Part shown: positions 1 through 9,146 of the stretch, piece after piece
Numbering within the stretch: position 1 is the first letter of the stretch
Layout: every line of letters begins with the position of its first letter
NCBI GenBank assembly: GCA_964568075.1
Contig: CAZMOM010000001.1
Coordinates: 140,150-204,149, forward strand
Reading direction: 5' to 3'
DNA length: 64,000 bases
DNA from: MnTg04 sp964568075
GTDB taxonomy: Bacteria; Pseudomonadota; Gammaproteobacteria; Steroidobacterales; MnTg04
Position numbers and translations under genes: made by a program
Notes under the pieces: generated by a model
The model's input: only the letters and a program-made list of their open reading frames with translations
Database searches by the model: none
What the model was told of the DNA's origin: nothing

Positions 1-242
1 AAGCTAGTACTCCGTCAAGGTGATATTGATGGGTTCAGCGAGTCGTGAAACGGTCGCCCGCACGGCGGGTCTCGCCGGCAATGGCGCGGTAGGCGCACTG
101 TTATACTGTGGTGGCAATGTATTGCGAGCTGGGAGAATTTCATAAGCAGGGTCGTTTGCTCACTGGGTGGCTGAGGACGAGCCGGCTCTGATGCAAAAAA
201 CACCGGCGATCGGACCGCCACCATCGACCTGGTTGCAAATGT

Positions 243-1283
243 ATGCGGAAGCTCTTTTTATTCATCGGCTGTATCGCGGCCGGCATCGCGCTCTGGCTGG
301 GCCTCGATGTTCCCAATCGCCCGGATAGAACGATTGATGCGCAGAATACGGCGGTTGGCCCGGCGCCGGTAGCTATTCTCGATCCACGCGAACCGGATGC
401 GAAGCCGTCGGAATCCAATTCGGTCATGGCCGGGAAGCCCGGCGCGTTTCGTGATGTTTCGGTCTTTGAAGGTGCCTTCAACGTGCGCGTCTATCCCTCT
501 GACGTGTTCAGTCCTCGCGAAGGACCCATCGCAGATTATTATGACTCGCTTGCCCAGGCTGCAAACTCCGGCGATGCCGATGCAGCGTTCGAGCTCGGCC
601 TTGCGCTCAGGCGTTGCCCCGGAATTGCAACGACCGGGCAGGAACTAGACGACAAGTTGAACGCCATGCGCCAGACGCATTTGGTTCACGGTCCGTATTA
701 TCTTCGGCCGCGGTTAGTGGAGGACACCAACGCTTTTATCGAGCTCGAGCGCCAGCGATACGAGATCTGCAAGGGACTCTCCAACGAGCAGGTCACGGGC
801 TATCACGACTGGTTCACTCTCGCCGCCGAGCTCGGAAATTACTACGCGCAGACGGGGGCGATCGAGCGCACGCAAAATAACTACTGGCAGACCCAGGGAC
901 TGGTACCGGACGTGCAAGGGTTCGACGACGTTGTCGGCGTCATGAAGAGGCTCGCGGAGGCTGAGCCTGAGGAGTTAGGGCAAGCTATCAGGCACCTGTT
1001 CGAGGCGAGGGCGCAGGGAAGTCTACAAGCACTGCACGATTTCGCCCTGCTCTTCGCCGCAGGGGTTCTACGGCCAGCCAACGGGCATTCGGCCACCGCG
1101 AATGCCTACGCTAATCTGCGGGCGGCGTCTGAGGTTTGGCATCGAATCTGGAGCCCTGGCAGCTACAACTATGACGAGAACTTGCGCCGGCTGTCGAACA
1201 GACTCAGCATCTATGAGCTCGATTGGGCGGAGGGGCAGGCACAGGCGATTCTGCGCGAAGAAAACTGCTGCGTGGAGTGGTGA
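243..1283 (+). CDS. Membrane-anchored Sel1/TPR-like protein, function unknown
   Basis: A 346-residue protein opens with a short basic stretch and one hydrophobic segment (about residues 4-21), which looks like a signal anchor or uncleaved signal peptide, so the rest should be periplasmic. The body is helical and contains Sel1-like pieces (GDADAAFELGLAL near residue 100, AAELGNYYAQTGAIE near 200). It has two isolated Cys and a C-terminal Cys-Cys pair. Sel1 repeats usually act as protein-binding scaffolds, but no partner is visible. No strong ribosome binding site precedes the ATG. I do not recognise a characterised family. Confidence 0.7.
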   Translation: MRKLFLFIGCIAAGIALWLGLDVPNRPDRTIDAQNTAVGPAPVAILDPREPDAKPSESNSVMAGKPGAFRDVSVFEGAFNVRVYPSDVFSPREGPIADYYDSLAQAANSGDADAAFELGLALRRCPGIATTGQELDDKLNAMRQTHLVHGPYYLRPRLVEDTNAFIELERQRYEICKGLSNEQVTGYHDWFTLAAELGNYYAQTGAIERTQNNYWQTQGLVPDVQGFDDVVGVMKRLAEAEPEELGQAIRHLFEARAQGSLQALHDFALLFAAGVLRPANGHSATANAYANLRAASEVWHRIWSPGSYNYDENLRRLSNRLSIYELDWAEGQAQAILREENCCVEW

Positions 1284-1342
1284 AAACGGTTCCTGGGTGT
1301 CGGCGAGCCTCGAAATTCGACCGACCGGCAGAAAGCGGCGAA

Positions 1343-1487
1343 TGTCCTGCATACGCTCGCGCATCTGCTGACGTTCCTCCGGCGACATTTGCTCCATACG
1401 TTCGCGAATCGCCTGCCGCCGTTGCCTCGGCTGCTCACGTTCCTCCGGCGACATGCTTTCCATCCGGCGACGCCTGTCGTCGCGCCT
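1343..1487 (-). pseudogene. Truncated copy of the DUF3106 repeat gene
   Basis: On the minus strand this stretch encodes two MSPEER-type repeat units and part of a third, almost identical in DNA to the 3' half of the DUF3106 gene at 2421-3389 (compare 1343-1393 with 2514-2564). It has no signal peptide, no N-terminal half and no downstream part of the gene. The reading frame runs on into antisense of neighbouring genes. It is best read as a duplicated or deletion remnant, not a working gene. Confidence 0.75.
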
Positions 1488-1554
1488 GCCCACCACGATC
1501 CGTGTAGGATGAGACCAGCTACAGGTAGTGCGCCGGCGATCAGAGGAGGAGCTC

Positions 1555-1962
1555 ATGAAGCGCCAGCCCAAGATAGGTGAGTATATGGACGCAGTGGTGC
1601 CCACCCTCAGCCCTGAGACCCGGATCATGAAAGCAGTCGACTTCCTGCTGCGGCATCGGGTGACTGGAGCCCCGGTGGTCGACTCCGGTGGGAGACTGCT
1701 GGGAATCATCACTGAAACGGACCTGCTCAAGCTGGTGACCGCGGGCATTCAGGGCCAGCCTCCTACTGAGGCGACGGTGGCAGAATACATGACCACCGAT
1801 GTAATGACCGTGCCGCCGACGGTAGATATCTACTATGTCGCAGGTATATTCCTGAAGAACAAATTCAGGCGCCTGCCCGTGGTCAAAGGCGGCAAGATCG
1901 TCGGAGCCATCACACGCTTTGACCTGCTCCGGGTTATTCGGACGCTTTCAGCGATGCCCTGA
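1555..1962 (+). CDS. CBS-pair domain protein
   Basis: A protein of about 135 residues consists of two CBS motifs in tandem (about residues 7-62 and 76-130), with the usual hydrophobic pattern and the GIITETDLL and GAITRFDLL segments that end each motif. CBS pairs bind adenosine nucleotides and sense energy or redox state; a stand-alone pair like this normally regulates a partner in the cytosol. I chose the ATG at 1555 because AGAGGAGGA lies just upstream at 1542-1550. A GTG at 1528 would add nine residues but overlaps that site. The gene stands alone. Confidence 0.85.
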   Translation: MKRQPKIGEYMDAVVPTLSPETRIMKAVDFLLRHRVTGAPVVDSGGRLLGIITETDLLKLVTAGIQGQPPTEATVAEYMTTDVMTVPPTVDIYYVAGIFLKNKFRRLPVVKGGKIVGAITRFDLLRVIRTLSAMP

Positions 1963-2420
1963 TGACAGAGCCCATCGCGTTGGACCGATGAAGAAAACGG
2001 CAAAGCACCCGTAGTCATCGGGCCACCACGCCCGAATGCGAACGTCCGTTTTTGGTCGAAAGTAGACGTCAGAATCAGTCTAAATCCAGGCTTCCACGAT
2101 GGCCGCTTTCCGGCCAGAAGCGGACGGCCATATTTAGTAATTCGCCACCCACACGCTACATGGTTCTACGTGGCTAACCAGGGCCATGATACGAGAGCGA
2201 TGCAGCACTATCCGGGTCATAGGCAGATCACTCATATCACGCAAAACGCAGCACTGGCGGCGGACAGGTTTGATGGATTTTGGGCAGACCAGTGAGCCGA
2301 CCGTTCCTAACCATAACCGAGTATTCAGCTACCGTCTGAATCGCCCAAAAGGAAACCCGCCGAAAAAGCAGACTCTCGCGATCTGACATTATCTGTCGGG
2401 TCGAGTCCGGATCAACGCGG
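1963..2420. other. Intergenic region, no gene recognised
   Basis: These 458 bases separate the CBS gene from the convergent DUF3106 gene. A 66-codon open frame at 2186-2386 has no recognisable product and no good ribosome binding site. A short hairpin (CCGCTT/AAGCGG, about 2103-2123) could stop transcription from the CBS gene but has no T-tract. Confidence 0.5.
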
Positions 2421-3389
2421 CTATTCGTCGGTTTCCGCCGGCTCGGTGAAGTCTTCTTCGTCGAGTTGCCGCAGTAAATTCTCGCGCATTTCCTGGCGTT
2501 GCTCAGGCGTCATGTCCTGCATACGCTCGCGCATCTGCTGACGTTCCTCCGGCGACATGCTTTCCATCCGGCGGCGCATTTCGTCGCGCCGCTGTCGCAT
2601 CTGCTCGCGCTCCTCGGGTGACATGTTTTCCATCCGGCGACGCCTGTCGTCGCGCCGCTGCCGCATCTGCTCGCGTTCCTCGGGCGACATATTTTCCATC
2701 CGGCGGCGCATTTCCTCGCGCCGCTGTCGCATCTGCTCGCGCTCCTCGGGCGACATGCTTTCCATCCGGCGACGCCTTTCCTCGCGCTGCTGCCGCATTC
2801 GCTCGCGTTCCTCAGGCGACATATTTTCCATCCGGCGACGCATTTCATTGCGCCGCTGCTTCATCTGCTCACGTTCCTCAGGCGACATGTTTTCCATCCG
2901 GCGGCGCATTTCATTGCGCTGTTGCCGCATCCGCTCGCGTTCCTCGCGGGACATGCTTTGCATCCGTTGCCTCATCAGCTCGCGCTCTTCGGGCGGCATC
3001 CGGTTCATACGCTCCCTGATCTGTGCGCGCTCCTCCGGCGACATTTCTTCGAACACCTCGAAACTTTTCCGGGCCTCTTTTCTTTGCTCGGGCGTCATAT
3101 CCCGCCAGCTTTCGAATCTGGCCCTCGATTGCTCGCGTTGTTCCGGCGTCAGCTGAGACCATCGCCGAGACCCCCTGTAAAGTCGTTGTTTCTGCTCCAC
3201 TGGCAGGGACTCCCATTCGTCCTCGAAACGCCTGAGAAGCTCCTGCTGCTCGGAATTCAGATCCGACCAGGCCGGCACACCTTCAGCAGCTGGTAGCGGT
3301 TGAATGTTCGCGAACAAAATCGCGAGAAATATCGCAGGAAATATTGCAACGGGTAACCGGATCGCAGTTTTTTGCCTGTTATGTGTCAT
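2421..3389 (-). CDS. DUF3106 family exported repeat protein
   Basis: The start used is the ATG at 3389, which overlaps the end of the preceding gene by 11 bases and directly precedes a signal peptide (hydrophobic core, then PLPAAEG). The mature protein is extremely rich in Glu, Arg, Met and Gln. DUF3106-like units (WSDLNSEQQELL, LTPEQREQSR, MTPEQRKEAR) lead into six perfect 22-residue repeats of the MSPEEREQM type and an acidic tail. It should be an extended, highly charged periplasmic helix, formally similar to CpxP/Spy-like proteins in its L/MTPEQR motifs. The operon with a sigma factor suggests an envelope-stress role; that is inference. Confidence 0.85.
   Translation of the reverse strand: MTHNRQKTAIRLPVAIFPAIFLAILFANIQPLPAAEGVPAWSDLNSEQQELLRRFEDEWESLPVEQKQRLYRGSRRWSQLTPEQREQSRARFESWRDMTPEQRKEARKSFEVFEEMSPEERAQIRERMNRMPPEERELMRQRMQSMSREERERMRQQRNEMRRRMENMSPEEREQMKQRRNEMRRRMENMSPEERERMRQQREERRRRMESMSPEEREQMRQRREEMRRRMENMSPEEREQMRQRRDDRRRRMENMSPEEREQMRQRRDEMRRRMESMSPEERQQMRERMQDMTPEQRQEMRENLLRQLDEEDFTEPAETDE
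2559..2954 (-). repeat. Six tandem 66-bp coding repeats
   Basis: Six in-frame 66-bp units, each coding for 22 residues beginning MS(P/R)EER and ending RRRME(N/S), lie inside the DUF3106 gene. Units alternate between two sub-variants (EMRRR and RRRRR or DDRRR), which suggests expansion by copying of pairs. There are no spacers. Confidence 0.9.
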
Positions 3390-3786
3390 TTTCCTGCCCT
3401 TGCATCGTTTGTTCCTGCCCACCACTCAATTCCTCGATCAGCTCGAACTGTTCCATTTCCCACCACTGGAAATACTCCAGATCCTGGTAAAACTCGAAAC
3501 TGTCGTCCGCCGTCAGCAAATCCATGCTCTCCAGCAGCGTCGCATCAGGTATTTCCATCGACGGCCGGCCGGACCAGACCATCAACGCGACGAGGCCTGC
3601 CGCAATGGCTGTCAGCGGCGCCCAGGTTGAGGACTTCCGCCGCTCCGCCATGGTGCTCACAGCCCTTCGACGCGCTACGGCCAAGCGCTGCAAAATTACC
3701 TCGTCCAGGGCTTGCACCTGTTCGGTCAGCAGTCGGCGTGTTTCCCGTTCGAAATTTTGTTCGTTGTCCCACTGTTTGCTCACCAT
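3379..3786 (-). CDS. Small single-pass membrane protein, possible anti-sigma factor
   Basis: A 135-residue protein has a charged cytoplasmic N-terminal half (about 1-52), one transmembrane helix (about 53-71, TWAPLTAIAAGLVALMVW) and an acidic, aromatic C-terminal part rich in Phe, Trp, Glu and Gln. It starts 7 bases inside the sigma factor gene and overlaps the DUF3106 gene by 11, so the three genes are translationally coupled. Size, topology and position fit a membrane anti-sigma factor or a DUF3619-like protein. No zinc-binding HxxxCxxC motif is present, so the function is inferred from context alone. Confidence 0.75.
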   Translation of the reverse strand: MVSKQWDNEQNFERETRRLLTEQVQALDEVILQRLAVARRRAVSTMAERRKSSTWAPLTAIAAGLVALMVWSGRPSMEIPDATLLESMDLLTADDSFEFYQDLEYFQWWEMEQFELIEELSGGQEQTMQGQENDT

Positions 3787-4298
3787 GCATCTCCGATTTT
3801 CTCACGCAGGGTTTTTAACGCCCTGAAGTAATGAGTCTTGACGCTGCCCGCGCTGCACCCCATGGCCTTCGCGGCAGCCGCTGTATCCAAGCCTTCCAGG
3901 TTGCGCAGCAAAAACGCCTGACGCTGACGCTGAGGAAGCTTTTGGATGGCCACCTCCAACAAGCCAAGCGCTTCATCCGCTCTGGCTCTACGCTCCGGGC
4001 CTGGCTCAGCCTGATCCGGCACAGCCGCCAGCGGATCCTGTTGCCCCGGTTTACTCGCACCGGGAAACAATCTCACGACCTTTTGTCTGACGACGCGTCT
4101 TCGGTGCCAGTCTCTGATCCCGTTCTGTAATATCCGGTAGAACAGCGCCGGCCATTCCGTTTCCGGCCGCGCTGCGTACCTGCGGACCAGTCGCAACATG
4201 CTCTCCTGAACCAGGTCCAGCGCTTCGTCAACATCCACTACCGAATATCGTGCGATTCTGTAAGCTCGCTGCTCGACATCCTTCAAAAAAGACTCCAT
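3780..4298 (-). CDS. RNA polymerase sigma factor, ECF/sigma-70 type
   Basis: From the ATG at 4298 the protein is about 172 residues. It has a region 2 (VDEALDLVQESMLRLVRRYA, then NGIRDWHRRR) and a C-terminal region 4 with a helix-turn-helix (LPQRQRQAFLLRNLEGLDTAAAAKAMGCSAGSVKTH). This is the normal ECF layout, directing RNA polymerase to a small regulon. An upstream in-frame start at 4403 would add an atypical tail. The gene heads a three-gene overlapping operon with the small membrane protein and the DUF3106 protein. Confidence 0.88.
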   Translation of the reverse strand: MESFLKDVEQRAYRIARYSVVDVDEALDLVQESMLRLVRRYAARPETEWPALFYRILQNGIRDWHRRRVVRQKVVRLFPGASKPGQQDPLAAVPDQAEPGPERRARADEALGLLEVAIQKLPQRQRQAFLLRNLEGLDTAAAAKAMGCSAGSVKTHYFRALKTLREKIGDAW

Positions 4299-4491
4299 TT
4301 GTCTGTTGTGGTCCAGCGTGCAAACTCCTTCAGGCAATTGGTCCTGTCCGTATTTCTGCAGCCTCGCCACCCCACAGCTGGCCCTCCATAATAGATAACG
4401 CATGCCGTCTTATCCGGTTGACAAGTCGTGGGTGGCAACCAACCATAGGTCCGCATCGAACCGGCATAATTGACTCATAGTACACAGCAGC

Positions 4492-6729
4492 GTGGTGACC
4501 TCGACGAACCGGAAAAGAAATAACGACGCAGGTTCTACCCCCCGCATACTACGCGTAGCGGTCAACGCACCCCTGAATCGTTATTTCGATTACCTGTGCC
4601 CCGATGACTGGCACGGTGTCGACCTGCGCCCGGGGATCCGGCTGTTGTTGCCTTTTGGCAGGGGCCGCACGGTGGGCGTTCTGGCCGAAACCGACACCGC
4701 CAGCGCCTTGCCGCTCTCGAGGCTGAAACCGGCACTGGAAATTCTCGATGACGAGCCGGTATTCGACCCTGCGCTGATGGAAACGCTGACCTGGGCGGCG
4801 TCCTATTTTCATCATCCCCCGGGCGAAGTTTTCGCAACTGCGCTACCAGCGGCGCTGCGAGGGGTCCGGTCGATGCCATCCGCGCCGCTCGCCTGGCGGC
4901 TGACGGGCAAGCAGCAAGGCGAAGCCTCGCTGCGGCGGGCGCCTCGCCAGCAGGCGTTGCTCGAATTACTGGCTAGCCGGCAATTCCTGCCGGAAAGTGA
5001 ATTGCCCGCCCTGTTTCGCGGTTGGCGCAGCACGATGAGCGCGTTACTTCAAAAAGGGCTGGTCGAGAAATTCGCGCCCGGCAACGTGGCGACAAAAAGC
5101 GGACCGGTCGCAAATGCCGTCAAGCCATCGCTAACCGAGCCCCAGAAAGCAGCGGTAGCCCAGATTAAGCAGGATTTGGAAAAATTTTCCACCACGCTGT
5201 TGTTTGGGGTAACCGGCAGCGGAAAAACCGAGGTCTATCTTGCTGTCATCGAAAAAATCCTGGAAAACAATCGACAGGCACTGGTATTGGTGCCCGAAAT
5301 CGGACTGACGCCACAATTGATTCAACGCTTCCGCGACCGGATTTCGGGCGGCCTCGCGGTTTTGCATTCCGGTCTTTCCGATGGCCAGCGGCTCGAAGCC
5401 TGGCGCATGGCGCGCAGCGGCGAAGCGGCTATCGTGCTCGGTACACGCTCCGCCGTATTCACACCAATGGCAAGGCCCGGACTCATTATTATCGATGAAG
5501 AACATGACGGCTCATTAAAGCAGCAGGATGGTTTCAGATACTCGGCACGCGATCTGGCGATCGTCCGCGCAAAGCACCACGGAATCCCCGTCATTCTCGG
5601 CTCAGCTACCCCGTCTTTGGAATCGCTGCACAATACGAAGGCGAGCAGGTACAGGATATGCGAGCTGCCACGCCGACCGGGTAGCGCCGAGCAACCGCAG
5701 ATGCGTATCATTGATCTCGGCGCTCACCACAGCGATCACGGGCTGGCCACGCCCAGCCTGCTCGCGATAGCGAAACACCTCGACCAGGGTGGCCAGGTGT
5801 TGCTGTTTCTTAACCGACGCGGCTTCGCGCCGGCACTGTTCTGTGGGGAATGCGGCTGGATTGCCGGATGCCGCCGCTGTGACGCAAGAATGACCGTCCA
5901 TAATTCCGCTCGCCAATTGCGCTGTCACCATTGCGACAACCGCACCTCAATCCCTGACCGCTGCCCCGAGTGCCGGGAAAGTCTTATTCCGGTCGGACAG
6001 GGCACACAGCGAGTTGAGGGTTTTCTGGAGAAAAAATTTCCAAATGCGGGTGTTACGCGTATCGATCGGGACAGTACGCGGCTCAAAGGAAGTCTCCGGG
6101 GCAAGCTGGATGATGTTCGTTCGGGCCGGTCGCGAATTCTGATCGGCACACAAATGCTGACGAAAGGTCATGATTTCCCGGAAATCAGCCTCGTCGTTAT
6201 CATGGACGCCGATCAGGGCCTGTTCGGAACCGATTTCCGGGCGAGTGAAAAACTCGCGCAAACGATAATCCAGGTCGCCGGTCGGGCCGGTCGCGCGAAC
6301 AGGCCGGGCGAAGTATTGATTCAGACCCGGTTCGCCGATCACCCGCTATTGCGGGATCTGATCAGGGACGGATACCGTGGTTTCGCGGATGACGCTCTCG
6401 AGGAACGTCGTCAGGCCGGTTGGCCTCCCTGTTCCCATCTCGCCCTGCTGCGCGCCGAATCGCCCAGACAGGAGCTGGCGAGTCAGTTTCTGACCGCGGC
6501 GAGGCGAGAAGCGGAAAAACTTGCGATTGCGGGTGTCAGGCTGCTGGGTCCGGCCCCGGCACCGATGGAGAAAAGGGCCGGTCGTTATCGGGCGCAATTG
6601 TTGTTACAGGCCGAGCATCGACGACGATTGCACGCCCTGCTCGACCGCTGGGCGCCGCTGCTCGAAACAGCGCCGGAGGCCCGCACGGTCCGCTGGTCAC
6701 TGGATGTGGATCCGATCGACATGTATTAG
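4492..6729 (+). CDS. priA: Primosomal protein N' (replication restart helicase PriA)
   Basis: The protein has 745 residues, close to the usual length. The N-terminal DNA-binding domain (VNAPLNRYFDYLCP) precedes a superfamily 2 helicase core with Walker A GVTGSGKTE, the DEEHD box and LLFLNRRGFAP. Eight zinc-binding cysteines follow (CGECGW, CRRCDA, CHHCDN, CPECRE), then the GTQMLTKGHDFP motif and the C-terminal domain. PriA binds stalled forks and D-loops and reloads DnaB. The start is GTG at 4492 (a second GTG follows at once). It is divergent from the sigma factor operon and precedes argS, as in several gammaproteobacteria. Confidence 0.97.
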   Translation: MVTSTNRKRNNDAGSTPRILRVAVNAPLNRYFDYLCPDDWHGVDLRPGIRLLLPFGRGRTVGVLAETDTASALPLSRLKPALEILDDEPVFDPALMETLTWAASYFHHPPGEVFATALPAALRGVRSMPSAPLAWRLTGKQQGEASLRRAPRQQALLELLASRQFLPESELPALFRGWRSTMSALLQKGLVEKFAPGNVATKSGPVANAVKPSLTEPQKAAVAQIKQDLEKFSTTLLFGVTGSGKTEVYLAVIEKILENNRQALVLVPEIGLTPQLIQRFRDRISGGLAVLHSGLSDGQRLEAWRMARSGEAAIVLGTRSAVFTPMARPGLIIIDEEHDGSLKQQDGFRYSARDLAIVRAKHHGIPVILGSATPSLESLHNTKASRYRICELPRRPGSAEQPQMRIIDLGAHHSDHGLATPSLLAIAKHLDQGGQVLLFLNRRGFAPALFCGECGWIAGCRRCDARMTVHNSARQLRCHHCDNRTSIPDRCPECRESLIPVGQGTQRVEGFLEKKFPNAGVTRIDRDSTRLKGSLRGKLDDVRSGRSRILIGTQMLTKGHDFPEISLVVIMDADQGLFGTDFRASEKLAQTIIQVAGRAGRANRPGEVLIQTRFADHPLLRDLIRDGYRGFADDALEERRQAGWPPCSHLALLRAESPRQELASQFLTAARREAEKLAIAGVRLLGPAPAPMEKRAGRYRAQLLLQAEHRRRLHALLDRWAPLLETAPEARTVRWSLDVDPIDMY

Positions 6730-6827
6730 CTTTTGTGCCGACCAACCGGCGCAAAGGTTTCCGCGGTTTATTTTTTTCCGCAAGACGTTAGACTTGCTGC
6801 CTGATTCAGCCACGTCCGGCCTGCATA

Positions 6828-8582
6828 GTGAAAAATCAAATCCAGTCTCTCTTCGTGCAGGCTCTGCAACGCCTGTCGACCGAGTTACCCGGACAAACCG
6901 GGCAACTGCCGGTGCCCGCAATCGAGCGTACCCGCGATCCCGCTCATGGTGACTTCGCCTGTAACCTGGCGATGAAACTGGCAAAACCATACGGGATGAA
7001 TCCCCGGGATCTGGCGGGACGGATTATTGAATGTCTGCCCGAGTCCTCGCTGATCAAGAAAACCGAGATCGCCGGCCCCGGCTTTATCAATATTTACCTC
7101 GCCTCCGGCGCGTACCAGCAGGCGCTGCGCAACATAATCGATTTCGGAGAGGCATACGGTCGTCAGCCAGGAAACGGCAAGAAAATCCTGGTGGAGTATA
7201 TTTCCGCCAATCCGACCGGTCCGCTGCATGTCGGGCACGGTCGCCTTGCCGCGTACGGCGCCAGCGTTTCAAATCTGCTGTCGGCTACCGGTAACGAGGT
7301 TTTCTGCGAATACTATGTCAACGATGCCGGGCGGCAGGTCGCCATTCTTGGCGTTAGTGTCTGGCTCCGCTATCTCAGTCTGTTTGGTGAAGCCAAACCG
7401 TTTCCGCAAAACGCGTACAAAGGCGATTACATATTGCGCATCGCTGAAGCGCTGAAGAAACAAAAAGGCGACCAGTATTTGCAAAATATCGACGCCCTGT
7501 ATGCCGGGATGCCGGCGGATAGCCCTGACGGCGACGCGGACAGGCACATAGACGCGCTGATCGACGGGGCGAGGAATATGTTGAGCACCGACGGTTTTCA
7601 GCAGGTACTGGATTTTGGCTTGCAACGGATTCTTGCCGATATTCAGGACGATCTGGACGAATTCGGCATACCGATCGACCGCTGGTACTCAGAGCGCGAT
7701 CTGCATCATAACGGCGCGATCGACAGGGCGATAAAACTGCTGCAAGACAATGGACACGTTTACGAAAAGGACGGGGCTCTCTGGTTTCGCGCAACCGATT
7801 TTGATGATGAGAAAGACCGGGTTGTGGTTCGCGAGAACGGACAAAAAACATATTTTGCGTCCGATATCGCTTATCACCTCGACAAGCGCCAACGCGGGTT
7901 CGATCTTTTGCTCGATGTCCTGGGAGCCGATCATCACGGTTATGTCGCAAGGGTTAGGGCTGGCCTCGAGGCCATGGGTGAGCCCGGCGATTCACTGGAA
8001 GTCCGGCTGGTCCAATTTGTCGCGCTTTTCCGGGGCGGCGTGAAAGTGCAAATGTCGACCCGTGCGGGTGAATTTATCAGCCTTCGTGAACTGCGCGAGG
8101 AAGTTGGCGACGATGCCACCCGGTTTTTTTATATTTTGCGCTCCAACGACCAGCATCTGGATTTTGACATGGAACTGGCCAAGTCCCATTCCAGCGACAA
8201 CCCGGTCTATTACATCCAGTACGCTCACGCGAGGGTGTGCAGCGTATTCCGGCAAATGAAGGAAAAGAATCTGGATTGGATGGCAGAGGATGCTTGGGAT
8301 CAGCTGGATCGCCTGGACGAAGAGCATGAGCAGGCATTGACCAGCAGCCTTAGCCGCTATCCTGAAATCGTCGCTCTCGCCGCACAAAACCGCGCGCCTC
8401 ATACGTTAGCGCATTATTTGCGTGACCTGGCTAATGATTTTCATACGTATTACAACGCGCATACGTTTCTCGTTGACGACAAAAACCTGCGGGATGCGCG
8501 CCTTGCGTTAATCAGCGCGGTGCGGCAGGTTATCGCAAACGGTCTGACGATTCTGGGTGTAAGCGCCCCGGAGAGCATGTAA
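6828..8582 (+). CDS. argS: Arginyl-tRNA synthetase
   Basis: This is a full-length, 584-residue class I synthetase that charges tRNA-Arg in the cytosol. The N-terminal Add1 domain is followed by the HIGH-type signature ANPTGPLHVGHGR (about residues 127-139), the catalytic Rossmann fold and the KMSK-equivalent VQMSTRAG, in which the lysine is replaced as in most ArgRS. A C-terminal anticodon-binding DALR domain (HTLAHYLRDLANDFHTYYN) ends the protein. The start is GTG. A SPOR-domain gene follows 3 bases after the stop, so the two are probably cotranscribed. Confidence 0.97.
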   Translation: MKNQIQSLFVQALQRLSTELPGQTGQLPVPAIERTRDPAHGDFACNLAMKLAKPYGMNPRDLAGRIIECLPESSLIKKTEIAGPGFINIYLASGAYQQALRNIIDFGEAYGRQPGNGKKILVEYISANPTGPLHVGHGRLAAYGASVSNLLSATGNEVFCEYYVNDAGRQVAILGVSVWLRYLSLFGEAKPFPQNAYKGDYILRIAEALKKQKGDQYLQNIDALYAGMPADSPDGDADRHIDALIDGARNMLSTDGFQQVLDFGLQRILADIQDDLDEFGIPIDRWYSERDLHHNGAIDRAIKLLQDNGHVYEKDGALWFRATDFDDEKDRVVVRENGQKTYFASDIAYHLDKRQRGFDLLLDVLGADHHGYVARVRAGLEAMGEPGDSLEVRLVQFVALFRGGVKVQMSTRAGEFISLRELREEVGDDATRFFYILRSNDQHLDFDMELAKSHSSDNPVYYIQYAHARVCSVFRQMKEKNLDWMAEDAWDQLDRLDEEHEQALTSSLSRYPEIVALAAQNRAPHTLAHYLRDLANDFHTYYNAHTFLVDDKNLRDARLALISAVRQVIANGLTILGVSAPESM

Positions 8583-8585
8583 ACA

Positions 8586-9146
8586 ATGGCCACGGATTAC
8601 AAGCGTCGTCCCGCCCGGCGCAGAAAAAAAACCACGCAGCCGCCCGGCTGGGTATGGATGCTCTTCGGTCTCGGGGTCGGTCTGACGGTGGCCATGTGGG
8701 TCTATCTTTATGACCGGCGCGCCCAGCCGCCGATACAGCAACCGGTCGCCAGCGTTGAAAGCGACCCGGCATCGGCCGCCACCGATGAACAAGCTGTCGG
8801 CGGCCCCGACCGATTTTCTTTTTACGATATGCTGCCGAAATTTGAAGTCGTGATACCTGAAACGGAATCCTCGGCGCGTGCGGATACCCACCCGGTTCCA
8901 ATTACCGAACCCGGACAGTATGTCTTGCAGGCAGGGTCGTTCAAAAACTTTGCGGACGCGGATCGTATGCAGGCGACACTTGCCATGCTGGGTCTTGAAT
9001 CACGTCTGCAGAAAGTCACGATCGATAGCGACACCTGGCATCGTGTTCGTCTCGGACCTTATGACGACCTGGACAGGCTAAACAGGAATCGTGAACTTCT
9101 GCGCCAGAATCAGATAGAAGTCATCCGGATTCGTGTCGGCGACTAA
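8586..9146 (+). CDS. SPOR-domain cell division protein, FtsN-like
   Basis: A 186-residue bitopic protein: a basic cytoplasmic N-terminus (YKRRPARRRKK), one membrane helix (about 24-43), a Pro/Ala-rich linker and a C-terminal SPOR domain (YVLQAGSFKNFADADRMQATLAMLGL, then WHRVRLGPYDDLDRLNRNRELL). SPOR domains bind denuded peptidoglycan at the septum. Position after argS, topology and size match the short FtsN-like proteins of gammaproteobacteria. True equivalence to E. coli FtsN is not shown, because the N-terminal FtsA-binding and essential helices are weakly conserved. Confidence 0.88.
   Translation: MATDYKRRPARRRKKTTQPPGWVWMLFGLGVGLTVAMWVYLYDRRAQPPIQQPVASVESDPASAATDEQAVGGPDRFSFYDMLPKFEVVIPETESSARADTHPVPITEPGQYVLQAGSFKNFADADRMQATLAMLGLESRLQKVTIDSDTWHRVRLGPYDDLDRLNRNRELLRQNQIEVIRIRVGD

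Noticed and set aside
1068..1748. 226-codon minus-strand frame spanning the DUF3106 fragment
   Set aside because: Only the part at 1343-1487 resembles DUF3106; the rest is antisense of the Sel1-like and CBS genes, with no export signal.
2186..2386. 66-codon frame in the 1963-2420 gap
   Set aside because: No ribosome binding site, no domain and no conserved context.
2559..2954. Possible CRISPR-like array
   Set aside because: The 66-bp units follow one another without spacers, are in frame and code for a protein repeat.
2557..3156. 199-codon plus-strand open frame opposite the DUF3106 repeats
   Set aside because: It is the antisense of a repeat-rich GC-biased gene; Ser/Arg-rich product with no start signal or family. 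The minus strand has a signal peptide, operon context and known domain.
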